From the NCBI GenBank assembly GCA_025352375.1, contig JANXTL010000092.1:1-64000 (forward strand): a DNA stretch of 64,000 nucleotides, in the 5' to 3' direction. The position numbers were made by a program, and so were the translations under genes. This document shows positions 8,710 through 16,771 of this stretch, piece after piece. This stretch comes from Acetobacteraceae bacterium (GTDB lineage Bacteria; Pseudomonadota; Alphaproteobacteria; Acetobacterales; Acetobacteraceae). The notes under the pieces were generated by a model. That model saw nothing but the letters and a program-made list of their open reading frames with translations, ran no database searches and was not told where the DNA came from. Numbering within the stretch: the first letter of the stretch is position 1; the number at the start of each line of letters is the position of its first letter.

Positions 8710-9774
8710 TCAGTTCAGCCGCAGATCCAGAATATGCTTCGGATCGGCCTGCAACTCGCCCTTCTCCACCCGCTTCACGATATCGACCAACGCGGCGTTA
8801 GCTGGCGTCGGCAGGCCGATTTCTTCGCCTTTGCGGACGATCAGGCCATTCAGGAATTCGATTTCGGTCCGGCGGCCCTTGACCATGTCCTGGCCCATCG
8901 ACGGGCGATGCTCGCCGCCGCCGGATTTGGCGACCTCGGCCAGCCGGTGATCGTCGTATTCCTTGGTCGCGGCGGCATCGCCTTCGCCGGCCTTGGCGAT
9001 GATCTCGGGATCGATATGGTGCACTTCTTCAAGCTGATAGCCCAGCGCCTGGCCGACGCGGATGGCTTCCGACCCAAGCCGGGAACCAAATCGTCGCAGT
9101 GCGTCGTTGGTCAGGATTTGCTTGCTGATCAGACCGGTCGACGCCGACATGCCGTTCGCCATAGCGTTGGTTACCAGCTTGGACCAGCGCTCGCCCCAGA
9201 TGTTCGTCGTCGCCAGCGCGCTATCGGACAGCGCCACAAGTCGGGTCACTTCCTTCAACCGTTCGGTGATGCGGCCGTGCACTTCGCCCGCCCGAAAGAC
9301 GGTGTGTTTGGTGCCGCTTTTGCCGGCGGCGCGCTTCACGTGGCCGGGTTCGAACAGGTCGACGGTGATTGAACTGGCGATGCAGCCCAAAACCTTACCC
9401 CAGCCGACGACGCCGGCGATGGTTTCCTCATTCATGCAGTTCTGCAACGACACGACGAACCCGTTCGGCGCCAGGTACTGGGCGATCATCGTGGTCGCCC
9501 ATTCGGTGTCGTAGGATTTCATGCAGACGAAAGCGATGTCGAAGGGCTGTGCCTTCGCTGCCTGCTGCAACTCGGTCAAATGCAGGGCTTTGACCGGAGT
9601 GGACCAGGGCTCCACATCGCGCAGATGCGACACTTTCAGGCCGTTGGCCTTCATGGCCTCCACGTTTTGCGGCCAGGGGTCGATGAACGTGATGTCTTCC
9701 CCGGCGCGAGCCATATGTGCCCCGGCGTAGGCGCCGACGGCACCGGTGCCCATGACGGCGATTTTATAACCCAT
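8710..9774 (-). CDS. ketopantoate reductase family protein (2-dehydropantoate 2-reductase-like)
   Basis: MGYKIAVMGTGAVGAYAGAHMARAGEDITFID; ApbA/PanE-like architecture. Confidence 0.8.
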   Translation of the reverse strand: MGYKIAVMGTGAVGAYAGAHMARAGEDITFIDPWPQNVEAMKANGLKVSHLRDVEPWSTPVKALHLTELQQAAKAQPFDIAFVCMKSYDTEWATTMIAQYLAPNGFVVSLQNCMNEETIAGVVGWGKVLGCIASSITVDLFEPGHVKRAAGKSGTKHTVFRAGEVHGRITERLKEVTRLVALSDSALATTNIWGERWSKLVTNAMANGMSASTGLISKQILTNDALRRFGSRLGSEAIRVGQALGYQLEEVHHIDPEIIAKAGEGDAAATKEYDDHRLAEVAKSGGGEHRPSMGQDMVKGRRTEIEFLNGLIVRKGEEIGLPTPANAALVDIVKRVEKGELQADPKHILDLRLN

Positions 9775-9837
9775 TGGTTTCCTCCTGACTGAGACAACGT
9801 TGGGGCCTAGTGTGACGCGATCCCCAGGAAAGGCAAT

Positions 9838-10845
9838 CTAGGCAAGGTCCTCTGGGGGCAGCCACAGGACCTGCCCGATCCGGTCCGCACCTGCCGCCAG
9901 CATCGCCAGCCGGTCGAAACCGACGGCGATTCCGGCAGCGGACGGCATGCCGTGCGCCAGCGCCGCGAGAAAATCGTCATCCATCGCCCAGTCCGGCCCG
10001 TACATATCATGCCGTCGCGAACGGTCTTCGTCGAAACGGGCGCGTTGTTCTGCCGCGTCGGTCAGTTCCACGAAGGCGTTCGCCAGTTCGATGCCGCCCA
10101 CGAACAGCTCGAACCGTTCCGCCACGCGCGGATCGTCGGGAGACCGGCGGGCCAACGCCGCCTGTGCCGCCGGCCAATGGGTCAGGAAGGTCGGTTGGTC
10201 GCGGCCCAGATGGGGTTCGATACGTTCCAGCATGAGGCGGAAAAACAGATCCTCCCATGTTTCGCCATCCCGAATCCGAGCACCGGACGCGGCTGCCAAA
10301 GCGGCCGCATCGCCGGCGGTCGCCAGGACATCCACGCCGGCATAACGCTGAAACGCGTCGGCCATGGTGAGCCGTTCGATGCGCGACAGGTCGGTGGTAA
10401 CGCCGGCCGACGTCACCACCGCGGGCAAAACCGCCTGCATGAAGGCGATGGTTTCCGCGATCAGCGCGTCCATGTCGGCGCCGGGTCGGTACCACTCCAA
10501 CATGGTGAATTCTGGCGCATGTCGCGCGCTACCCTCCCCGTTGCGCCAGACACGGGCGAGCTGAAAAATCGGCCCCGCGCCGGCCACCAGCAGCCGCTTC
10601 ATCGCGAACTCCGGGCTGGTGTGCAGCCATAACGCCTCCGTCCGCCCGTCGGGATGGACGCGTTCGGTGCGGAAGGTCGCCAGATGCACCTCCTCGCCCG
10701 GCGCGGGGACAGCGTACGGCGTTTCAACCTCGGTGTAGCCGCGTTCGGTGAAAAAACGGCGGGTGGCGGCGGTCAGTTCGCCGCGCCGCCGCAGGAAGGG
10801 TAGCCGGGCGGCGAGATTTTCGGGATGCCAAACGGGAAGGGTCAT
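9838..10845 (-). CDS. epmA: EF-P lysine lysyltransferase EpmA (GenX/PoxA, lysyl-tRNA synthetase paralog)
   Basis: 335-aa class II aaRS core without anticodon-binding domain; LHTSPEFAMKRLL, FQLARVWRNGE, GIAVGFDRLAML. Confidence 0.9.
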   Translation of the reverse strand: MTLPVWHPENLAARLPFLRRRGELTAATRRFFTERGYTEVETPYAVPAPGEEVHLATFRTERVHPDGRTEALWLHTSPEFAMKRLLVAGAGPIFQLARVWRNGEGSARHAPEFTMLEWYRPGADMDALIAETIAFMQAVLPAVVTSAGVTTDLSRIERLTMADAFQRYAGVDVLATAGDAAALAAASGARIRDGETWEDLFFRLMLERIEPHLGRDQPTFLTHWPAAQAALARRSPDDPRVAERFELFVGGIELANAFVELTDAAEQRARFDEDRSRRHDMYGPDWAMDDDFLAALAHGMPSAAGIAVGFDRLAMLAAGADRIGQVLWLPPEDLA

Positions 10846-10900
10846 GGTGGCAACCTACCCCACCGACGACAAACCGGCCACGCCGTGCTAACCGGCGGCG

Positions 10901-11926
10901 ATGCATGCTACGGCACAGACCCTGCGGGATGCCGACGCGCTGGTGGACGCCGGCCTGATCCCAGCCGCCGCCCGTGACGCGATCGCGGCTGTCGAGGCGC
11001 GTTACGCGGTCGCGATCACCCCGGCGATCCAAGCCATAATTGAAAGCCCGCACGATCCCATTGGGCGGCAGTTCGTTCCGGACCAGGCGGAATTGATTAC
11101 CGCGTCGCACGAAAGCCTCGACCCGATCGCCGACGACGCGCTGTCACCGGTCAAAGGCGTCGTGCATCGTTACACCGATCGAGCGCTGCTGAAACCGCTG
11201 CTGGTGTGCCCGGTCTATTGCCGGTTCTGTTTTCGTCGGGAACATGTCGGCCCCTCCGGCGGCCTTTTGACCGAAGCCGAGTTGGAGGCCGCCTACACCT
11301 GGTTCACGGATCATCCGGCGATCGAGGAAGTCATTCTGACCGGGGGCGATCCGCTCATGCTGTCGGCACGGCGCCTGTCGGACATACTCGCACGCCTGTC
11401 GGCCATCCCCCATATCCGGACCTTGCGTATCCACACCCGTGTCCCCGTCGCGGATCCCGATCGGGTCACGGCAGCGCTGGCTGGCGCGCTGGACACCGGG
11501 ACTCCGCTATGGGTCGTCGTCCATGCGAACCACGCGCGTGAGTTCTCTCCCGCCGCCCGCGCAGCCCTCGACCGGCTTCGTCGCCACGGCATTCCTCTGC
11601 TCGGACAATCCGTGTTGCTGCGTGGCGTGAACGATAGTGCCGAGGCTTTGGAGGCGCTGTTCAAAGCCATGCTCGCTTGCCGGGTGAAACCGTACTACCT
11701 GCACCAGCTGGATGCGGCGCCGGGCACCGCGCGATTCCATGTGCCGATCGAACAAGGTCAGGCATTATTGGCATCGTTACGCGGACGTGTGACGGGCCTG
11801 GCCTGGCCTACTTATGTGCTGGATATTCCCGGCGGGCATGGGAAAGTGCCCATCGGTCCCAATTATCTGATGGACGATGACAGGGTCGCCGCGCCCGACG
11901 GCTCGATCCACCGGTTGCCACGGTAG
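10901..11926 (+). CDS. epmB: EF-P beta-lysylation protein EpmB / KamA-family radical SAM aminomutase
   Basis: Radical SAM CPVYCRFCFRREHVG motif, GGDPLML, VLDIPGGHGKVPIGPNY; divergent from epmA. Confidence 0.85.
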   Translation: MHATAQTLRDADALVDAGLIPAAARDAIAAVEARYAVAITPAIQAIIESPHDPIGRQFVPDQAELITASHESLDPIADDALSPVKGVVHRYTDRALLKPLLVCPVYCRFCFRREHVGPSGGLLTEAELEAAYTWFTDHPAIEEVILTGGDPLMLSARRLSDILARLSAIPHIRTLRIHTRVPVADPDRVTAALAGALDTGTPLWVVVHANHAREFSPAARAALDRLRRHGIPLLGQSVLLRGVNDSAEALEALFKAMLACRVKPYYLHQLDAAPGTARFHVPIEQGQALLASLRGRVTGLAWPTYVLDIPGGHGKVPIGPNYLMDDDRVAAPDGSIHRLPR

Positions 11927-12043
11927 AAGCGGGCAGCGATGGAGGCTGCGACGGTGCGAAACTGCAAACAGCCTAGCGTCCGTTTTTCGGCCTCAAACGA
12001 TGCCCCGCCCTATCCGGCGTTGGAACAACGAAGATTTAACGGC

Positions 12044-12160
12044 TAGAGCGTGATCGCCTGAGGTTGACTTCAACCTCGGGCGTGAATCACCCTCTCAAAC
12101 AAAGGCTTAGACCATGATCGAACGCCGCGATCGCGTGCAACCTCAAACGATCATGGTCTA
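12044..12160 (-). repeat. MITE-like palindromic element family 1, copy C (117 bp, inverted)
   Basis: TAGAGCGTGATCGCCTGAGGTTGACTTCAACCTC...GATCATGGTCTA, reverse complement of copies A/B/D. Confidence 0.9.
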
Positions 12161-12508
12161 GGCGCTGAAGCGCGCCGCATAGGCTTCCTGCTTGAACCCG
12201 ACCAGTAGCGTGCCGTCCACCGCCAGAACCGGGCGCTTGATCATGGAGGGTTGAGCCAGCATCAGGCAGATGGCCTTGGCTGCGTCCAGGTTCTGGCGTT
12301 CGGCTTCCGGCAGCTTACGGAACGTCGTGCCGGACCGATTCAGCAATGGCTCCCAGCCGAGTTGGGCAACCCATCCGCGCAACGTTGCTTCGTCGATGCC
12401 TTGCGTCCTGTAGTCGTGGAAGGCATAGGTCACGCCATGAGCCTCCAGCCAGGAACGGGCTTTCTTCATAGTATCGCAGGCCTTGATACCGTGGACCGTG
12501 ACGGGCAA
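12158..12508 (-). CDS. ArsC/Spx family protein (arsenate reductase-like, YffB type)
   Basis: LPVTVHGIKACDTMKKARSWLEAHGVTYAFHDYRTQGID; probable TTG start at 12508 (ORF opens at 12547); stop TAG lies in the repeat terminus. Confidence 0.8.
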   Translation of the reverse strand: MPVTVHGIKACDTMKKARSWLEAHGVTYAFHDYRTQGIDEATLRGWVAQLGWEPLLNRSGTTFRKLPEAERQNLDAAKAICLMLAQPSMIKRPVLAVDGTLLVGFKQEAYAARFSA

Positions 12509-12770
12509 TTTGGTTAGTCCCACTCGATTATTTCCAGAGCATATCACTATTTTAATTTACATGCAATTTTTTGCGCCGTGACGTTATGTTCCGCCAAGCA
12601 GACCGTCAAAAAATTACGTTATCGATTTTAAAGAGCAATCGCAGCGAAATTTTTTCTTGTGTTTCGCCAACTATCGGGGCCAATCGGACGATTTCTGCAT
12701 CTAGCGGTGTCCGGCGCCCCTTCCGGACTCGGCAAAACTACCGTCGCGAACTATATCACGCCACGCAGAT
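12491..12770. repeat. diverged direct repeat, copy 1 (arsC 5' end + guaA-like core + AT-rich arm)
   Basis: First 45 nt match 13270..13314 at 35/45 ungapped; weaker matches continue through the AT-rich arm. Confidence 0.6.
12519..12528 (-). other. displaced guaA 3'-end / candidate att core (encodes IEWD-stop)
   Basis: Minus strand ATCGAGTGGGACTAA; same 10-bp core as guaA 3' end (ATCGAATGGGAATGA). Confidence 0.55.
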
Positions 12771-12868
12771 CGAGGCCATCTGCCCCAAGCGAGGCTTGCG
12801 CACCGACGAGATTCCTTGCTCGAATCCTGTTCCCCGACTATATTACTGGAAATACTCAGGAGTTCGCA

Positions 12869-13168
12869 TTGGGCAGTTCGCAAAAACGCGTCATCCAAAA
12901 TTATCGATCTCGCCTTAGCGACCGCGGCTTGGCTCGCTTCGAGGTGCTCGGTCGCGATGCCGACCGCGACCTCATTCGATCGCTGGCGCGCCGCCTGGCA
13001 GAAGATGGCCCGGAGACATCGCGCCTACGTGCAGCGGTTAGCCAGACCATCGCTGGTGAGCCCCCTAAGAAGGGCGGCATCCTGGCTGCGCTCCGCCGCT
13101 CTCCCATGGTCGGCGCCGACCTCGATCTGACGCGTCCTCGCGAGAAAGGTCGTAGGGTCGATCTTTGA
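12869..13168 (+). CDS. putative orphan type II antitoxin
   Basis: (L/M)GSSQKRVIQNYRSRLSDRGLARFEVLGRDADRDLIRSLARRLAEDGPE...GADLDLTRPREKGRRVDL; recalled antitoxin-like pattern; no PIN/VapC toxin follows; TTG start assumed. Confidence 0.5.
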   Translation: MGSSQKRVIQNYRSRLSDRGLARFEVLGRDADRDLIRSLARRLAEDGPETSRLRAAVSQTIAGEPPKKGGILAALRRSPMVGADLDLTRPREKGRRVDL

Positions 13169-13269
13169 CGGAGGCCTGCCGTCAGCCCACGCTCTATCCT
13201 TCATGTCCGCGCGGCTGCTGGAACTCGGCGAAACCGCCCTGGCCGATGCGATCGATGACGCCCCCCTCT

Positions 13270-13545
13270 GTGGACGATGACGGGTAACCTGGTCACGCCC
13301 ACTCGATTCTTTCAATGCATTGTAACGCGCTGATTTATAATAGAAAAATTTTTTGCTGACGGTCGAAACCCGACTATCGAACCGTCAAAATTTTGTGCTG
13401 TTGATTTTGAAGGGAAATTTGCGCGATTCGAATCCATCGACGTTACAGCGTCCATCGCCAACGATCGGTCGATTTTTCGCATTGTCGATCGCGGAGCACA
13501 TTCTGTGCCGGGATGAAAAAATACCGTCGGCCTCTTTGGCACGAT
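13270..13545. repeat. diverged direct repeat, copy 2
   Basis: See copy 1 at 12491; includes remnant of the arsC 5' end (LPVIVH vs LPVTVH on the minus strand). Confidence 0.6.
13298..13307 (-). other. displaced guaA 3'-end / candidate att core (encodes IEWA-stop)
   Basis: Minus strand ATCGAGTGGGCGTGA. Confidence 0.55.
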
Positions 13546-13579
13546 ATGATGCCCCGGCCACGTCAGGACTGAGAGGCAT

Positions 13580-14596
13580 GTGCCGAACGACAAGACCTGC
13601 ATCTATTGCCCGCAGTCAGAGCCGTTTCGGTTCTGCGGAGTCGAGCACGTCATCCCACAAGGGTTTGGCCGCTTCGGAAGCGGGACGCCCACGCTCAATT
13701 GCGTGTGCGATGACTGCAACACCTATTTCGGCCGCGAACTCGATCAGCTTCTGACCCGCGACACCTATGAAGGGATTTCCCGATACAGCCGCGGCCAGTT
13801 CTCCAGCCAGGCGCGCTCGCAGAAGCGCGTGAGACTCGCGTTTGCCGATCCGGCAGAGGCCGGCGCATTTCAGGGCCTTCGAGTCGCGCTCGATGGAACG
13901 ACCGGGCAGCTCATGCCGTTCACCGTCCAATTCCACATCCACAACTTCAGGACGGGCAAGGACGAGGTCTATTTCCTATCGCGGATCGCCGGCCTGACCC
14001 TGCCGGAGGCGGATTACGGCAAACCGGGCGCGGACGGCGAAAAGGGTACGTGGCGGTGCAAGATTCTCGCGCCATCGCGGGAAGCATACGATGCAATGGT
14101 CGAGGCGCTACAGTCCTCCGGGATCGCCTTCAGACCTGGAACGCCCTTTCAAAACCCTTGGGCCGCGGAGACTGCGGCGCCGTCGTCCCTCCTAGTCGAG
14201 ATCACCTCGGAGATCGAAAAGCCCCATAAGCGCGCGATCGCCAAGATCCTCATGAACTTCGTCGCCTTCCATCTTGGCCGCGATGAGGCGCTCAGACCGC
14301 GGTGGGACTTTCTTCGTTGCTACGTCCGCAACGCCGCGGGCGAGATCAAGGCAAGGCTTTCGCAGCGACCGTTCTGGACCGGCCAGGAGACGGACGAACT
14401 TCGCTTGCGCGACGACAGCATCAATGTCCGCATCGAGAATCTGGATGGGAATATCGTCGGCGCCATCCAGTTCTATAATCTCTACACCTACGAGATGATC
14501 CTCGTGGAAAATGAGAGCCTCGGTACCGCCCAAGAGATCGGGCGCCGGTACACGCCCGACGAGCTTCCGCTTGAAGGTGAAAAGCGCCCGGTCTGA
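13580..14596 (+). CDS. HNH endonuclease-like protein (HNH_5-type) with uncharacterised C-terminal region
   Basis: CIYC-x13-EHVIPQGFGRFGSGTPTLNCVCDDCNTYFGRELD: CxxC...H...CxxCN layout; GTG start. Confidence 0.7.
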   Translation: MPNDKTCIYCPQSEPFRFCGVEHVIPQGFGRFGSGTPTLNCVCDDCNTYFGRELDQLLTRDTYEGISRYSRGQFSSQARSQKRVRLAFADPAEAGAFQGLRVALDGTTGQLMPFTVQFHIHNFRTGKDEVYFLSRIAGLTLPEADYGKPGADGEKGTWRCKILAPSREAYDAMVEALQSSGIAFRPGTPFQNPWAAETAAPSSLLVEITSEIEKPHKRAIAKILMNFVAFHLGRDEALRPRWDFLRCYVRNAAGEIKARLSQRPFWTGQETDELRLRDDSINVRIENLDGNIVGAIQFYNLYTYEMILVENESLGTAQEIGRRYTPDELPLEGEKRPV

Positions 14597-14654
14597 TGGA
14601 TCGCTCTTCCGCCCCTAAACCAAGCGTACTCCATGCTCGCGCCGTCTTCTTCTC

Positions 14655-15608
14655 TTAGAATAACATGAAATCGGCATCCTCTCCGACGTCCTGCTGGCTC
14701 TCGACCGTCCGCACGAACGCGTCTGCGATCTTCTTTGCTCTTTCAGTACCCCACCGGTCGTAGTGGCGTGGCGAGATGAGGACATTGGATATCCGGCTCA
14801 ATACGAGCTTGGACAACTCGTACTTCTGCAGATCCCCGCTTGAGCCCAGGACGCGGTCCAACGCAGCGCGTACACTCCCTTGGTCCTTCTTCGCATAGGA
14901 GAACACAGCGAGTGTCCTTGTTTCGCTGACTGGCAGGATGTTGATCGCGACGCCGACCAGTTCCTCATGGAACGGCGCATCCCTGACCGTGATGAACGAC
15001 GAGGCCGCAAGACACGGCGCTTGGCTGCTCAGCTCGATGACATCGTGCTCGACGCCGTCGAAGGAACCGCGCAACAACGGCCCGTCGTAGTAGCTATGGC
15101 GATACCGCCACGTCGCCCAAAACAGGAGCATCTGCTCCACGGCCTTCTGCCCCGACGGACTGGAAGAATCCGCAGAGTCGACCCCGCGTTCGACCCTTGC
15201 CGTGTACAGGCTTTGCAACTGCACGGCGGAGGACATGATCGCGTGCAGCTCACAGGTGATCCCTCGATAAGCCAGCAGGAAGAGCTGCTCGCGATCGGCG
15301 CCATCGAGCGGTTTGGTGTCGAGCGGCCGGAAGAGCTCGGTGTCGTGCTGATTGCAGAACCCCGCGAATGTCGATGCGTCGTTCCGCCCAATCCGTCTGA
15401 GCGCGATGTCGGGTCCAGCCTGTGAGAATCGCGGCTGCCAGGCGAGTACATGATTGTCCTGTTCAAGCAGCGCGATGGTCTGACGATTCTGGATCGAATG
15501 CGCGCGGATGGCCGGCTGATCGCATTGCATCGTGGGTACGAGACACCGGCCGAACCCGATCTTTCGAATCCGAAAGAACTCAGCCAGATCTTCGGTCTTA
15601 GGCGCCAT
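14655..15608 (-). CDS. uncharacterised protein with N-terminal Cys/His (treble-clef/HNH-like) motif
   Basis: CLVPTMQCDQPAIRAHSIQ...ASTFAGFCNQHDTELF; ATG overlaps GNAT stop (ATGGCGCCTAA). Confidence 0.65.
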   Translation of the reverse strand: MAPKTEDLAEFFRIRKIGFGRCLVPTMQCDQPAIRAHSIQNRQTIALLEQDNHVLAWQPRFSQAGPDIALRRIGRNDASTFAGFCNQHDTELFRPLDTKPLDGADREQLFLLAYRGITCELHAIMSSAVQLQSLYTARVERGVDSADSSSPSGQKAVEQMLLFWATWRYRHSYYDGPLLRGSFDGVEHDVIELSSQAPCLAASSFITVRDAPFHEELVGVAINILPVSETRTLAVFSYAKKDQGSVRAALDRVLGSSGDLQKYELSKLVLSRISNVLISPRHYDRWGTERAKKIADAFVRTVESQQDVGEDADFMLF

Positions 15609-16116
15609 AGAACAGCCGCCGGATATCCGCCATCGGCCGGAACAGCTTCATCGGCTGATCGGGAAACGGCAGGAAGCTCTCGCGTTCATAGAAACGGCGC
15701 GCTGCCTCATCTTTCGCGTCGACGACAACGGCGAACGACGCGATCTCACTACGGACCGCGCGGAACAGAGCGTCGGCGAGCAGGAAACGACCGTAGCCTC
15801 GCCCTTGATAGTTTCGATCGACAGCGAGCCGACCCAAAAGCGTCGCCGGGACGAGTGGATAGCGCGGCAGCTTGCGGGTGATATCAGCCGGAAACTCGGT
15901 GAGGTTCACGCCAGTCGCGGACAGCGTGTAATAGCCGCCGATGGCGCCGTCCGGCAACACGAGCACGAACGGCGCCGCCATGTTCTTGCGGGCGTCCTGG
16001 CCAGCCTGGTTTCTTAGGTAGCGATCGAGCGCTTCGGCGCCGCTGACGAACGAACCGCGATCGTGCCGCGGACCGAGCGCTTCGACCCGAAGCGATCCCT
16101 TAGAAGCGTCCAGCAC
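15598..16116 (-). CDS. GNAT acetyltransferase toxin (TacT-like)
   Basis: FVSGAEALDRYLRNQAGQDARKNMAAPFVL...LLGRLAVDRNYQGRGYGRFLLADAL. Confidence 0.85.
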   Translation of the reverse strand: MLDASKGSLRVEALGPRHDRGSFVSGAEALDRYLRNQAGQDARKNMAAPFVLVLPDGAIGGYYTLSATGVNLTEFPADITRKLPRYPLVPATLLGRLAVDRNYQGRGYGRFLLADALFRAVRSEIASFAVVVDAKDEAARRFYERESFLPFPDQPMKLFRPMADIRRLFYGA

Positions 16117-16119
16117 CTG

Positions 16120-16422
16120 CTATACGCCGGTGGCTTCGCGATAGCGGTGCACCGTGTCGCGAAGGCGGTCGTTGACGGGCTTCGGATTCAGCAGCGCATC
16201 GACAAACGCCTGACTGTCGCGAACCGACAGCTCGAGTTGCTGGTGTTCCTCGATCGCCCGCCGCGCAGCGTCCTGGACGCTGGTCAGCACGAAGTCCGTG
16301 ACCGTCCGTCCCTGGAGGGCGGCGGCATGTTCGATGAGAGTCTTCTGCTCCGTCGTCACCCGCGTCTCAAGGCGCTGTGCACGCGTGCGACCGCGAGTCG
16401 ATTTCGAAGCTACGTTTGCCAT
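16120..16422 (-). CDS. DUF1778 family antitoxin (TacA-like, RHH)
   Basis: MANVASKSTRGRTRAQRLETRVTTEQKTLIEHAAALQGRTVTDFVLTSVQDAARRAIEEHQ. Confidence 0.85.
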   Translation of the reverse strand: MANVASKSTRGRTRAQRLETRVTTEQKTLIEHAAALQGRTVTDFVLTSVQDAARRAIEEHQQLELSVRDSQAFVDALLNPKPVNDRLRDTVHRYREATGV

Positions 16423-16771
16423 ACCAATTCTCCTGCCCTCAATGTACGGCCAATACCCGGCGATTTCAAGAGCGGAACCCCGCACGACTGCTTCCGGGAC
16501 CAAGCTAGGCGGCCGGCCACTTAGTCGTAAAAACGCGTCGAACAGGCTTAAATTTACCTCTTCCAGCACATTTTCCAGAACTTACCGGTCAGAAAAGGAC
16601 CGTCAACCCATCCGGCTACGAATATCCAAAGCTGCTCGAAGCACTACTAATTCTCGTGATCGTTCAATGAGTTATCAGAGCGCGCGGCAGACCTGACAAC
16701 CTACGGCGATCATTCTCTTCGCCTGACAAGCTATTGAGTTAACACCAAAATTTCTCAAGGACCGTAGCCCC

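Noticed and set aside
12825-12845. tRNA T-arm-like sequence (GCTCGAATCCTGTTCCCCGA)
   Set aside because: No matching acceptor, D or anticodon stems upstream.
12659-12868. P-loop-like string SGAPSGLGKTTVANYI in the upstream extension of the antitoxin ORF
   Set aside because: Lies in the AT-rich repeat arm; the other repeat copy does not preserve the frame and no Walker B follows, so it is probably chance.
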